A stretch of DNA of 64,000 bases. Origin: Reticulitermes lucifugus. Taxonomy: Eukaryota; Arthropoda; Insecta; Blattodea; Rhinotermitidae. The notes below the pieces were generated by a model, which was not told the origin of the DNA, made no database searches, and saw only the letters and a program-made list of their open reading frames with translations. Shown in pieces: positions 1 through 12,499 of the stretch (position 1 is its first letter; each line of letters begins with the position of its first letter). The stretch covers positions 78,785-142,784 of the forward strand of contig JAKCWW010000184.1 in NCBI GenBank assembly GCA_026260175.1. Reading direction: 5' to 3'. Made by a program: the position numbers and the translations under genes.

Positions 1-1740
1 CCACGAATTATCTTCCAGATTAGTGGTCTGAACTTTCTGTGATTCAAAGATCTAACAACGCATGTCCGTCGTTCAGTTTTTAAATTACAATTATCGTTAT
101 GCTGTCACTAACTAAGAGTTTAGAGTGAAGTTTGGTACATAACTGAAAACACACCGACGCGTTTGTTACAATTTGTTGAAGCTTAGAAGCAGTAGTAAAC
201 GTACACGGACCTTATATTAATATTATGGAATGACAGCCCATTTTTTAGCCCCCACTCCTCAGTTATTATTCATCATATTTTCCAGTCTTATGCCAATCTT
301 TGCCATCTCACGGTCCCTAGTAATTTTCTGACATCTCTTGTCACAGCTTGTGTACGAGTATAGATGTCCTAGGGCTTCCTTATTAGTTGACTACCATACA
401 CACATTCTTCTAAAATTTTCCTTGGTGTTGTTGATCCACACATCCCGCAGGTTTGTCCAGCCCATTCCCGTCTTCTGGGATGAACACGTGTTCACAAATC
501 TATGTCCGTATACAGATGATATGTGTAACTGATAATTTTGTTAATAAACTGGAAGGCATAGGCAGTGAATGTGAAGGCTGGGCCAGGTCGACCGACACGC
601 CGTAGCTGCAGAGATTAATGACGTCATCAACCGCAATCTTCCCAACTCTCAGCGGTGTGTCTGTCTAGGTCCGACGACAGCCTCCTTTCTCTTCCAGTCT
701 CTCTTCTTCGCACATGATATTGATACAGAAATCGGGAAGGAGTCAAGAGAAAACGAGAAAAAGTAAAAATATATTTATAAACCGATTACTCCACAAAACT
801 AAGGCCAAAGAATATTTCGTTTTCGCCACACACCGTAGTGCGCACTAAGGTCGCAGCAGTCAAAATTTGAATAAGGGTAGAAACTTTTACAAGCACAAAC
901 AGCAAATTATTCTGCTGAATCTTTGGTTTTTTCAGCTTTATACCGATATACATTTAACTTCTTTACTATAAACGCAGTCCGTCTAAAGCTTTAACCATGC
1001 TCCGCGTCACTGGGTGATTGGTGCAAGGATTTTCGATAAAGCGTAGTGGTCCAGTCTTCAAGAGTCGAAAAGTCCGGACATTTGGACGCTTCGTGAAGAG
1101 ATCAGTACGCTGTTCGGAACGTCTGGCACAATCACACAGTGACGCGAGCGTCGCGTCTTCTAGTAAGTAGAAGAAGACAGCACTCAACGCTAAACACTGG
1201 CATTTTAAGCTTATTTCTATGTGTCTCTTATGTCACACATTAATTCGTTTTCTCTTAATATATTAATTACAATTTAATAACATATATGATATTTTTATGA
1301 CTCTGGAGGCAGAAGCGTTGACCATTTGCAATGGAATTTCACTCCAAATATCTTCGCATTATCAAAAAATGTCTTTATTGATATTAAAAATATTTATGAA
1401 TCAGAGTTTTAAAGGTGCAGTAAATCTACTGATTCTGATCCACACAAAAATAAGACAATGCATTACCGTGCTGAAAGAGCTTAATAGCATGCCTCTTGTA
1501 GTTACCGTTTCACCTTTTTTTTTGCATGTACTTTCTCATTCATACTGATGGCCCAGCAGAAAAATGCTGTATACATAACACATCTAAAACGTTTGCACAG
1601 GATCATTCATTGTGCACATAAAAAGAGTTCTTTGGACGAGTCACACGTTTGACTACTGTGGTAACATTACAGAACATTTCTCGGTAGTCACAGTAATTAT
1701 TTGCAGCCTCCATAACGACGCTGTCAGTAACGCATAATAC
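1..1740. other. No recognisable gene or repeat
   Basis: AT-rich single-copy-looking sequence. The open frames present (64-83 codons) have no recognisable domain, no consistent codon pattern and no convincing splice context. I see nothing else to annotate. Confidence 0.6.
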
Positions 1741-1744
1741 ACAT

Positions 1745-2036
1745 GGGCCATGCCATGGCTTAGGCGGTTAGTCGCCGGCCTCTCACCGCGGAGGCCCGGG
1801 TTCGATTATGGGTTAGTCCATGTGGGATTTGTGATGGACAAAGTGGCACTGGGACAGGTTTTTCCCCCGAGTACTTCAGTTTTCCCCTGTCAATTTCATT
1901 CCACTAGTGATCCATTACTTGGAAAAATAAAAATAAACTGATCATATTTCTCTTCATCTTCATCACAAGGGTTGCACAATATGCCTTAAGGCTGCGGTGC
2001 GTCCGTAGCTTCTGCTGCGGGGCCCTTCTCACAAAA
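1745..2036 (+). repeat. tRNA-derived SINE, family A, copy 1
   Basis: The 5' part resembles a tRNA gene with RNA polymerase III internal promoter elements: an A-box-like GGCTTAGGCGGTTAG and a B-box GGTTCGATT. A non-tRNA body follows (GTGGGATTTGTGATGGACAAA region), then a tail with the words CTTAAGGCTGCGGTGCGTCC and GCTGCGGGGCCCTTCTC. The same body and tail occur inverted at 10070-10361 and a 5' part occurs near 35195-35385, so this is a dispersed family. No clear target-site duplication was found. The open frame spanning it is incidental. SINEs encode no protein and depend on LINE machinery. Confidence 0.8.
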
Positions 2037-2039
2037 CAA

Positions 2040-4235
2040 GTATAATGCGTAGTGTTGAACAGCTGGATAATAACGAAAACTTCATTTGAAATAACTTGTA
2101 AACACTCGGAACTCGCTTTGAGAGTGAGATAACTACTAAATATATCACCAGTTTAGTCTATACGGCCAATATGCGGAACGGAAAATTTCTACAAGATAAA
2201 AGTGTTACAGCCCGAGGCAACTTATTCGTTGCCATAATTACTAATCGATTTCTTCTTCCTTCCTTATTGCATACCCAACGAGAAAATTTAGCATACTAAT
2301 AAATGGGATCAAAAGAAAAAATACATATGAAACAAGATTACAATATACAGTCAACGATAAATAGAGGGCCATAAGTATCCATATTATCCAAACTTACGGA
2401 TATACCTTTAGCAATCCCTTGCTATTTTTTATAATTTTTATAAAGATGTTACATATTTTCGTAGGTAATGATAGTCATCTAATTTTTTAATGCTTCTGAA
2501 ATAGAAATATCCCGAAGATGGTGCTAACAAACGTTTGCGGACAGATACAGGGGCTCCTGTCTAAACCACCGCAATATTTCTGTGGCTATCTCATCTTTTG
2601 CCTTGAAACGTCTCGGCTCAAGCATTTCCTGTACATAAACATCGACCGTAGCAGCCGGCAATTTGTAAGAAAGTCTTCCAAGACTAAGTGTTACTGCACA
2701 AACGTGATTTCTTTCCTCCCCAGTCATTGACGACAAGACCAGGAATTCGATTGAATTTTTCCTTCCCCTTTTGTACCTTATAAGGTCTATAGACCTAAAA
2801 ATTCATGGTTTCTCTGCTATAAAGGACTGAATCACTGCTGCCTTCCGAAGTTGTATGGTGGTATAAGAAAAGCAATTTGGATAACTTCCCTCACACGGCA
2901 ACAACCGCACTGACTCTCTAAACCGCCATTTTCTGAAGCTTATCTTGACTGCAGGACGAGAAAATGGCACTTTGAGACTTGACTTGCACCTCCTTCTCCA
3001 GTTCGCTGCACTCTGTAGATCAGTATCTAATAAATTCCAAGCATCACTTCACAGCAACACAGAGCACAGGCTCTGGCCTTATCCAACAAAGAGATAATAG
3101 TCACGGTTAATAAAGCGAATCTTCTCGAAACAGAACGTTCGTGTCTTGTTCCTGTTTCGGCTTTCTTACATTGGATGCGTGGATTTTCAGTGCACCGCAG
3201 TACAAAACGAAAATGTTCTAATTGTTTCCTTGGCCATTCTTTTTGAACCAAAATATATTAGCCTAATTTCTCTAACGTCAGGGAGTGTCTTCAATTAAGA
3301 TGCGACACGGGAAAAATTTCTTTCCATTATACACTCTATAATTTGAATTAAATTCCACGAAATTAATGTGTCACTATTTCAGGCGCGGCCCATAAAAGCC
3401 ATTAGTCTCGTTTTGAACATCTTGTTTACACTGTCCATAGAAATATATAAATTATAAGAAACCAAAAACAACGTAGAAGACGTAGATACAAAGATTAAAC
3501 TCTAAATTTATGTGTATGGGGGGGGGGAACTGTGATTTCAAAAAATAGGGGCTACTAATGCAACAAATAGTAAACAATTTACACAAAACAAGTAACTAAG
3601 AATTATTACTAGGAACTACCACGTAAGATCTGTAATGTAATTAACATAAAATAAAAAATCATTATTCGGCAACTTCAACTGCTGTCACAAATCTTGGAGC
3701 AAAATTTATGTAACACGAGGGAAATGACTGAAGCTGTCAGACTGATTTATGACTAGTGCAAAATGTAAACTTATTCCAATAATAATATTACCACAATTGT
3801 ATTTACTCTCTTTTTCCAAAATGTAAACTCTATAAACTGCAACCTTAATTTAACATCAATTCACTTACAGAAATATCGCTCATCTGATTTTCGATGAGAC
3901 TACGTTGCACCTGAGATAAAATTATCTTTCATAATTTCCAAATGTCACTACGTAAGGTGAATGTAGGTTACCACAGACTAAACTGTACACATGACCGACA
4001 GTTAAGTTTATTGAACAGACGCTACATTTCTAGATTGGACAGATTTCTAACAAACCTAACCACCTTAAAGTTATTTAGATTAATCCTAAATTAGTGTATG
4101 CATCTAGTAGGAAGACATATCCTGTGAAATAATGTTACGTCATTACCATTATTGTTATTGTTATTATGATCATAATTATCTTCAAGGACTCCATTCTTCG
4201 TTGCTGTTTTTGTAACTTGTTTCACGGCTCTTCAA
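2040..4235. other. No recognisable gene
   Basis: No coding or repeat family recognised. Minor items are a perfect 14-bp palindrome AGGTCTATAGACCT near 2785 and a run of about ten G at 3518-3528. Short open frames overlap on both strands without supporting features. Confidence 0.55.
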
Positions 4236-4237
4236 TT

Positions 4238-4520
4238 AGCACCTAAAATATTTGAATAAGGGTAAAGGCAAAGTTGTTCCTCTCCAGGCCATGAAGGCAT
4301 GTGGAAAAATGAAGGTATAGCTCCACTCATTCTTAAACTGAGATTCCCGCCCTAGATCCTTTGTCCCAGGTGTCAACTGAATAGGAAGCATGATGGGTCC
4401 CAATGTTGGTCTGTGAATTTTAAGGAATAGAAAGATCTCTTGCTCTTTCCGAAAGTCCAACCACGATTTGTAAGTCGTCTGGTCCGTAACCTGGTCAGTA
4501 TACCTATTACGCTATTACGG
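4238..4520 (-). repeat. SINE family B, old diverged copy
   Basis: On the minus strand the order of landmarks matches the better copies at 33421 and 40470: tRNA-like head, B-box-like GGTTGGACTTTCGG, a CTTAAAATTCACAGACC block corresponding to AAAACGTCCAGACC, a GGGACCC...CCTATTCA block, AAGAATGAGTGGAGCTATA, and CTTCATGGC near the end. It is strongly diverged by eye, so an old insertion. A 74-codon minus-strand frame here is a by-product of the repeat. Confidence 0.6.
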
Positions 4521-4524
4521 CTTC

Positions 4525-6570
4525 CATAAATAGAACATGTAATTTTAATACAAAAATAAGTACCTGTAAAGTATACTAAGGCATAACTGCCTTATTCCCC
4601 ACAACCCTCAAAAGCAAGTTTCAAAAAAATTCCTTTTTCCTTCTACTGGAAAAGAGGGATTGTTATAGCCAAATTTAATTTTTGTTCCTATAAATTAAAG
4701 TACAAGCAGTACGGACACAGTGTTACTATCAGAAGCAGATGTGACCTTTGTAGTTCCTAAAACCAAAATATCCAGATTGTGTAAACGCTATAACTTTATT
4801 TCTATTTCACATTTTTAAAATATTACAAATTCAGTTCTCAATTCTGGTTATTTTGAATAATGTCTCTGCATCTTCTAGGCCTGCCAAAAGTAGACTACAT
4901 TATTTCCGTACAGGATACGGCTTAGCAGTAGGATCACACGGTACTTGAAGCTAAACAGATTGATGGATGTACCGTGAGACGCATAATCAGGTGTCGTTAC
5001 AGTCTCCCATACTTCGTCAGGACTTTTTTCGTGGCACACAAAGGACATAGAGATTTCTCTGCGTCACAAAAAAAAACAGACTTAGTGACACTAAGGTCAA
5101 AACTTTGCATTATAAAGGTGGGGAAAAGGGATGAAAATTCGCCGGTATGGTGAGCTTACTCACACCATTGTGCATCGGTTTGCATGTAGGTACGAGTTTC
5201 GAGTTAAGCCTTGCAACATGACTTTACGTGCAACAGTTTCAACAAGAACAGACTTCATCATCATTCTTTGCGACTCTCACGAAAGTTACACCACTAAATT
5301 GTTCTTCTGCTTTTATGTTAAAACTCTCAGTTATGGAATGAATTTTGACACCTACAGTGTTTCAGTCTATAAGGTAACAAGAAATGCAACTTCGTAAAGT
5401 TTTGTAAACTGTTTTAGCTACTGGATTACGAGTGCATTAAGTTTACTAGATACGACTTCTATGAGTGTCGCATGTTACAGTTATTGTGACCGTTAAATCC
5501 TAAACGCCTGACATGGATCCAAATATTTTTAAAGTAAGTTCCTCCGTCATGGTAAAAACCCCATACCTCCATTACGAAAATAACTGGTTAATAATGTTGA
5601 CGAAAGGAAAATTATGTTTATTTCATACACGTTACGGAAAAATGCACAGTTTCGTAATGTTTTAGCAGGTGGTACACATAATAACCATTGTGCCTTAAAC
5701 TGTTCCAGCACAGTTATAACATGCTTCATACTAAATTTGCATGTACGTCTGTTAAAACTCCGTATACAATTCTATAAGTTTGCCTCTAGTCATTTATTAA
5801 ATATCGCCTTGGTACCGAATATTAATCCTTTGAAGATTTGAATTTATACACGTAACAATTAAAACTGAGTTATATCCTAAAAGGGAATAACCCGCACATT
5901 CATTATGAATATTAAATGACTAATGCTGCTTATATAAATAATTGCTGTTTATAATGGGCTTTATTGAAGGCACACAAATACGCTCCGTGTGTGAAATACA
6001 AAAGCTTTAAGCATTAACGCAGGCAATAGGCCTGCAGAGGGAAACACAGATAGGCCTACGTTTTTGAATGTTAAAGCAAGTGATACACAGTGTTACTACG
6101 GGGCTTTAAATGAAGCTCAAATTTAGGGCTGCAGCCAACTCTAAATATTTCCCCTGACAAATAGGTTGTTAGTGAAAATGGTGCGGAGCCTGACGCCTCC
6201 ATCTTCAGGTTAGATGAGGCCTTAATTATACCACGACGACAAAGGCGACAGATGACCCCAAAAGTTTGGTAACCACCAGAATACACGGTGTCATAAGCCA
6301 GAAGGCAATATTTACCATAAGGCCTCTTCTAGGTTGTAAAGAATACCACTAGTGCAGCGTAAAAACATACTGAACAGACAAAAAGAATTAGAAAAATATT
6401 TCACAAGTCATGATAAAGTTTAACTAGTAATACAAAAATTATCTTTGACAGCTTTGTATTCTAAAGCACACTACATACAACTACATGTTTTATGATCCCT
6501 CTCAGGTTCCCATAAATTACTCGAACAACAGATATCCATATACTTAATATTGTTTTCACCGTGCATCTTG
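4525..6570. other. No recognisable gene; one short dispersed repeat
   Basis: Mostly featureless. The segment around 5668-5710 (ACACATAATAACCATTGTGC) recurs at about 24788-24830 with few changes, so a short dispersed repeat of unknown class lies here. Two overlapping open frames near 5547-5841 are on opposite strands and unsupported. Confidence 0.5.
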
Positions 6571-6574
6571 TATA

Positions 6575-6776
6575 TATTAAAAACAAGACCAACTAGATGC
6601 ACAATCACTATTAAAAAACTTTAATAGTAGTATTACATTAAACCCGACACGCATTTTAATGTAGTATACCCCTGAAGATGGTCAGGTACCTAACCAAAAC
6701 ATGTCGGGTTTAATGTTATACTACTATTAAAGTTTTTTAATAGTGATTGTGCATCTAGTTGGTCTTGTTTTTAATA
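6575..6776. mobile_element. Inverted-repeat element with hammerhead-like core
   Basis: Two arms of about 75 bp (6575-6650 and 6702-6776) are inverted copies with about two mismatches, separated by a spacer of about 51 bp. The outer word is TATTAAAAACAAGACCAACT and the inner word ATTAAACCCGACA. The spacer plus the start of the right arm hold CTGAAGA, a potential stem II (TGGT...ACCA), AAAAC and GTC followed by GGG. This is the hammerhead layout with stem I CCC/GGG. No transposase is encoded. It is a non-autonomous fold-back element, possibly derived from Penelope-like terminal sequence. Boundaries are set by where the arms stop matching. Confidence 0.65.
6669..6708 (+). ncRNA. Hammerhead-like motif, degenerate
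   Basis: CUGANGA core at 6672-6678 (CTGAAGA). Stem II is a weak TGGT/ACCA hairpin. The GAAA element reads AAAA, so G12 appears mutated. A very short stem III encloses AT and is followed by the canonical GUC cleavage triplet at 6703-6705, then GGG, which pairs with CCC before the core. The G12 change probably inactivates it. The assignment is by motif only. Confidence 0.4.
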
Positions 6777-7369
6777 GATATCAATGTGTTTCCTTTCAAC
6801 TTATAGCGTTCAATCTTTTCAGCGTAACCAGCAAACCAGACGTGACGAAAGCCTACGCCATTAAACAATGAAAATAAACACATTAAGAAACAGAAGACGT
6901 GAGGTGAGCCCCTCTGTTTCACTCCATTGTCCATCACTCGCCCGCTAGCCCGTGGCGAAAGAGAAACTCCCGTAAGCACATAGAATACCAAACAACGTTC
7001 TTTGTTGAAAAGGGAACAATTACTCGCTTCTGTCTTTCAAAATGAAAATAACATGTACGCCACAGCATTCAGTTCTTAAAGCAGATAACACAGACGTATT
7101 TATGCGATATATTATTGTTACATAACTAAAAGTGCAGAAGGAAGATAGAATTGTAATTGTAGCAATTTTTTTACTGCACTTGTGTGCTACAAATTCACTT
7201 TAGAAGCCTGCACAATTAACGATCTGAACTAGAAAGATTGTGAAATTAGTTAAGTTACTTATCTCCGGCTGCCATAATTTATTATTGTGTTCTATTTTAC
7301 AAAGCACTCTCTATATTAAGAGTCTAGAGCGTCGGCGGTACGTTGGCAGGAGAAGGTTAAGTCTAACGC

Positions 7370-7493
7370 ATGTTGGGTCCAGTGCGGGCCTAGTCTTTGT
7401 ATGACTGGTCTAGTGGTGTAAATGGGAGTCGACTTCCATGTACACCACTAGACCAGTCATACAAATGACTAGGCCCGCACTGGACCCAACATA
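7370..7493. repeat. Near-perfect loop-free palindrome, 62-bp arms
   Basis: The sequence reads as its own reverse complement around a centre between 7430 and 7431 (GAGTC|GACTT). Arms run to ATGTTGGGTCC on the left and GGACCCAACAT on the right. I count two mismatches (7421/7440 and a G/T at 7426/7435) and one extra base (7466) over about 61 bp, with no spacer. No ORF, transposon terminus or SINE head is recognisable. It could be a very young fold-back insertion, a recent inverted duplication or an assembly artefact. Confidence 0.85.
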
Positions 7494-7494
7494 T

Positions 7495-10065
7495 GATAGA
7501 GGTTTGCGTACGCACATAAAACTGCTCACGATACATAAAAAAGCAGTTTTTAACTAAAGTGTACTCAATTGTTTTATACTAGCTGAGAAGAAAATATAAT
7601 GTATATATGATATAACGTTACTAACAATACAGACCTTTCTCTGCAACCGAATTTAGAAAAGAAAGGTCGACTCAGGTATATACTAAAAGACAATTCATAA
7701 AGGACAGGTCCACACTGAATCAAGCATAAGACAGATCTGCATACATAGCTGAATTACCTACGAAATAATTAACATAGCAGATTTTAACTAAACCTTCTAT
7801 CCAGCTATTTTCTGCTAGATTGGAAGAAGCTAATGTAATGTGTAACAATTATTCTGATGTATTATTGACCACATAAACCATTAGCCTGCAGACTGAACTT
7901 AGCTGAGGCAAGCTATATAAAAAACACTAGGAATGTAATTTCGTTGGATTAAAATGAACGGAATAGACAATTTCAAAACAGTAACAACTGTGTTACTGTA
8001 CACTTCAGACTCCAGTTTGTTTCACAGAATTGATCTGTGTAAATTATCTAACACGCAGAAGGTACAGAATATACACTTGCATAATTCAATACTGTCATTA
8101 TGATTTCCTTTATTTTCTAAATTAACTGCAACGCTCAAGTTTGTATTCTGTATTGTTGTTAGGCACACGAAGGATTTGCTACATTTAAACACAATTCTCC
8201 TGTATATTAATTAATTACACATTAAGGTCACAAAAATATCAGCTTTCTCTATTCCCGAACGTATCGCAATTGTGCAAATGATATGGGCTCATTTTAAGTG
8301 TGGCACTCTGTACTTTATGCAGTCATGTAACTAAAATCATTTTGCTATTCATGTGACGTTCTTACAAAACGCCCTTCATCATGTTACACTATTGCGAGAG
8401 AACATGATGGGCTAGGCATGTAGATGAGGTAGAAAGAATTAATGAATAGAATAACTAGTTTCGACTAAGGTCAGCTAGAGACTTTGGGTTCAGTATTTAC
8501 ATATTTTCAAGAAAATCCGAAAAATGTGTTGTGGCAATATTAACGAAACATTAATATTCGAAATCGTGTTCAATGGCAGGCTCTGATATTAGGTGTACTT
8601 TCGCCTTCCCTTCTTTACCGGAGAACATTTTACCAGATGGCAAGTACGGGTAGTCAGCGGACGCTGACAGTATGAACGCTTACTCCTCGTGGCTACAGCT
8701 TAAGATGTAAAACTACGCAAAAAGAACAGCGAAAATGTAGTAACATTTAGTTAAAATTCCTTAAGATTCTCTACATGAAAGCTTGTAATTTAAGTCCCCG
8801 CAGTACTGGATGAGAAAAAGAGAGAAAGCCCGCACAATCTAGTGACGTGATTCGGAGGGAGATCATCTTACGCGGGGCGTCGCGACCTGCGACAGAGTGC
8901 TGCTATCAACGGATCAATTTGTTACAAGTTCAACCTCCTTCGAGCTTAACGAGAAAAAAGAAATGGGAGGTGTGAGAGTCAGCAACTAACTCCCTTTCTT
9001 CGATAATCGAATCGCCACACTCCAATTGGTAAAGTTAACGGTCTCTTCAGTAATTTCGCCTGTCGGGCGCCGTCTATTGAAATTACTCACCCCTGGTTCC
9101 AAAGTAACTTGCAACCGAGGTTCATTTCAGAGGTACCATACTGGAAGAACTTAGTCTTTTTTCCAGAGTAGCATGCTAATTGATAAAAAGCGAAATACGA
9201 GTTTCGGATCTCTTCTTCTGAGTTGTACGTGACACCGTATAAAGAAGTACATGTTCCAGACGTTACAGAGATACAGAGGGTAATGATGTTTTTTGGTGAA
9301 GGGCCCCGCCGCACACAACAGTTTCTGTCCTACAAGAAAAACATCTCAAAAATGTGACAGAAGATACGTAATCGTCTCCTAAACGTTATTTATGGTGACC
9401 TCCGGACGTCTGCAGAACGAGATAACAGTAGTCAGCGGCATTCACAATTATTTGTACACGTGACAAAACGCACCTGCGAAGGCTGTTCCAACAGTGGAGC
9501 AAACAAGCGGCAACCAGACATTCATCACGCACTTCCTATTGTAAAGGCTACTTCAGCAAGGCAGCGCATATCCTCGCTCATGGGCCTGAACGAACATTTG
9601 CTTAAGTTCCGACAATTCCGGATGATATGCGACAGGATCCTTCGACCCTTTCAGATGATGACAACTGCATGCAGCACCCTTATGTTGACACAACGTTTAC
9701 AGAAGAGGCTTTGAATCGTGTTTCCTCAAATTGGTGTCATATCGCACTAAAGGCCAGGGACGCATAGCCCCGTCCATCCAAGTGTCTGATAGACGCAATC
9801 AACTAATGTCTAGCAACATGGGAGTCATAAGCCTATTTAAGTATTTGTTTGTTTATATATATCTTATGCAGAGTAAGTAAGGTAAAGTTTGTTTGTTTGT
9901 TTATTTGCTTGCAGTTTATTTTACAATCAGTAAGTGTAGGCCAATAGCCACTATGGCGGCTAGTGATAGGTTTATAGAAAATAATGCCTTGGACAGGATA
10001 AGGAAGGAAGCGGTCGTGTTATAATTGAAGGTAATATCCTGATCTTATAGTGTGTATCTCTAAGC
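7495..10065. other. No recognisable gene
   Basis: No coding or repeat family recognised. The open frames at 9087-9314 (minus) and 9460-9714 (plus) have no recognisable domain. A GTTT-rich simple stretch lies at about 9840-9910. Confidence 0.5.
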
Positions 10066-10069
10066 AATC

Positions 10070-10361
10070 TTTTTTTTTTGTGGAGAAGGGCCCCGCAGCA
10101 GAAGCTACGGACGCACCGTAGCCTTAAGGCGTATTGTGGAACCCTGTGATAAAGATGAAGAGAAAGATGATCAGTTTTTTTCATTTTTCCAAGTAATGGA
10201 GCACCGGTGGAATGGAATTAACAGAGGAAAACTGAAGTACTCTGGAAAAAACCTGTCCCAGTGCCACTGTGTCCACCACAAATCCCACATGGACTGACCC
10301 GGTATCGAACCCGGCCTCCACGGTGGGAGGCCGGCGATTAACCTGAGCCATGGCACGGCCC
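10070..10361 (-). repeat. tRNA-derived SINE, family A, copy 2
   Basis: Reverse-oriented copy of the element at 1745-2036. On the minus strand the head carries CATGGCTCAGGTTAATCGCC and a B-box-like GGTTCGATACCGG. The body and the GGTGCGTCCGTAGC tail follow, ending in a run of A (seen as T on the plus strand at 10070-10079). The poly-A end and intact tRNA-like head suggest a full-length insertion by LINE-dependent target-primed reverse transcription. Compared with copy 1 there are scattered substitutions and small indels. Confidence 0.8.
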
Positions 10362-10394
10362 TATGCAAACTTGGTGATTAAACCAACAAAGACA

Positions 10395-10560
10395 CTTTAT
10401 TGAGGATTAACCCCTAACTGCCTACAGTTTACCCCTGACACGTTTCGATCCCTCCTGGGCCATTAATAATGAGTTACAAAGATACAATGTCGCATACACC
10501 ATAATATCCAGTATGCATTTACAAATACAAAATGTAAAGATGTAAAACGTGGAGTACAGG
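10395..10560 (-). repeat. Ribozyme-like dispersed repeat, left member of an inverted pair
   Basis: On the minus strand this reads GTTTTACATCTTTACATTTT, then TTGTATCTTTGTAA, then GGCCCAGGAGGGATCGAAAC, GTGTC and AGGGG. The same order occurs on the plus strand at 10800-10945. GAAAC-GTGTC-AGGGG matches the 3' half of a hammerhead motif, but no CUGANGA core is visible, so it is a decayed or variant copy. Confidence 0.5.
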
Positions 10561-10799
10561 GCTTGAGTGTGAAAACGGTTCCACACTGAAGCCTCCACAA
10601 GCACAACACAGTACACACTACGTTTTAACGTAATTTTAACTGTGAAAGTTTTGGGCACCATTTTTGTCTAAAGACTGAATATGTGCTTTTACGTGTGACA
10701 TCACATGGTTAAAAAACCAAAAAATTGTTGACTGAGTGATCAGTCTTGGAAGAAAACAGACACACATGTTCCAATTAAGCACTGACCATCCCAACTTAC

Positions 10800-10945
10800 T
10801 CAACTTTTTACACCTTTATATTTTACATTTGTCAATGGATAATCGATGTGACGATATAAGAAATATTGTATCTTTATAAGTTCTCTTTTTGATTAATTGA
10901 TACTCTATGACAATAGCCCAGGAGAGGCCGAAACTTGAAGTAGGC
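10800..10945 (+). repeat. Ribozyme-like dispersed repeat, right member of an inverted pair
   Basis: Plus-strand match to the reverse complement of 10395-10560. Shared words are TTTTACACCTTTATATTTTA, ATTGTATCTTTATAA and GCCCAGGAGAGGCCGAAAC. Downstream of GAAAC the cleavage triplet is lost (TTGAAG). The two copies face outward around about 240 bp of unrelated DNA. Confidence 0.5.
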
Positions 10946-10960
10946 ATACTGTAGACAATT

Positions 10961-12495
10961 ACGGGTTACTCCCCAGTAAAGCATCTTTGTTTATGTAATT
11001 ACTAAGATTGTAATATCCCGGTATTCGTCTGAAGGACTGAGGAAAATAAAGAAAAACCTCATTTGGGGGTAATTGGCTAACCGGTCGAGATAGGAAATGC
11101 CCACCTCCTGAATACAAGCCAACAATTTCAATGTCAGAACTTGCTCCACACGAACACTTCCAGAAGCAGATACTCGCTATGTTTGTCAAGAAATTCCCTG
11201 CCCTTCACGGAACTCAGTGGCTTATTACTGCAGGCGGAATGTATACACACAGAGAAGCGGTGTTTCTAAACTGATGTTACCACATATTTGTTTTCATGAG
11301 GTATGAAATCTGTGGCAACAGTAATGAGGTTTCAGTACGCACACCTCATACCAATAGCTTATACAATGAAGAACCTTCCGGAAAAAACGCTTCCTCCTAC
11401 ATATTTGGCCTCGCTTTCATAACCGATTCCGAAGGGGTTGAATATTTATTCAGTGGAAATAAACTTTTTCTACACCTCAAGCTTAAAAGTGACCTGCCAT
11501 ATTGGTACGTTACAAATTCGAATCGCCATGTTCAACGACCATCGTTTGAAAATGACCGGATGAAGATTATCAAGCATGTCTGGAAATCCAAATACATTAG
11601 AGATGTACAATTAAGTTACACAAAAATTTGCAAGAAACTATATTTGTCACCGGCATGGAAACAACAAAAAATACACAAATGTAGATTCCATGCCGTGGCA
11701 TATACGTGAAAAAGCCTGCAAAAGAAAGCGTTATGTTAAATCTTAGTAAGCCATTCTTTCTTCAGTACTCTATTCACGCTTTAAAAATTTAATTTTATAA
11801 GATTTAAACTTTCTCTCTATCTGAGCAGGCGCTTTCTATTTCCACGTGCTCATTTGTAAACCATGTCACGGACAGCAAGTAGAACAAAGTTCATTCAGTC
11901 GAAAGAGAAAATTCGAATAGAAGTTTAAACGACAGCCTGACATCGCACGACCACATTTCCTGTCACCTTAACTCACTATAGCTGCTTTATTTTCTTCATG
12001 AAAATTTTAGATTGCAAAAGCAAGGAACAAGGAACTAACTGCGTGCATAATGTCCGTAACCAAGACAGAATCTCTCACTGAGTCTCAGTCTAATTCGCTG
12101 ACTTCTTTTCCCAAATAACCGTTCCTTGCATACGTGTTGATTGTTTAAGTAATTGTAGAGTAAACTTGATGCTACTTTCAGTTGCCAAGTGCATGCTTTC
12201 CACGAAATTTTCCACAAAGAAAATGAACCCATTCTGTACCTCGAATTACTAAACTTACACAGCTTTACTTACATAAACATCCCGTATGCCTTCTCCTCCT
12301 TTAGAGCGAGGTGCCCAGTTGTCATACATTTCAAGTACTGGTGCTTGGTGAAGGTACCAGTCACATTGAATGTTGGGATGCAGAGTACCAAAAATCTATC
12401 TCTGTTGGAAATTTACAGTACGATCCGTAACCTTTCTTCTTAAAGCGATGCTCTGTCATTCTGCAGGAACTTCATCATACTGGCAAGGTTTTCCT
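10961..12495. other. No supported gene; longest open frame in the window
   Basis: The frame at 11296-11709 (plus, 137 codons) is the longest here, but it has no domain, transmembrane segment or repeat I can recognise. It ends in sequence with no supporting polyadenylation or splice context that I can judge, and this length is near what chance gives in 64 kb of AT-rich DNA. Nothing else was recognised. Confidence 0.5.
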
Positions 12496-12499
12496 GGTG

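Noticed and set aside
4040-4060. Telomeric TTAGG repeats at CCTAACC words
   Set aside because: Only isolated single occurrences (also near 44752), no tandem array.
11296-11709. 137-codon open frame as a host protein gene
   Set aside because: Longest frame in the window, but no domain, no convincing splice or start context, and the length is within chance expectation for 64 kb.
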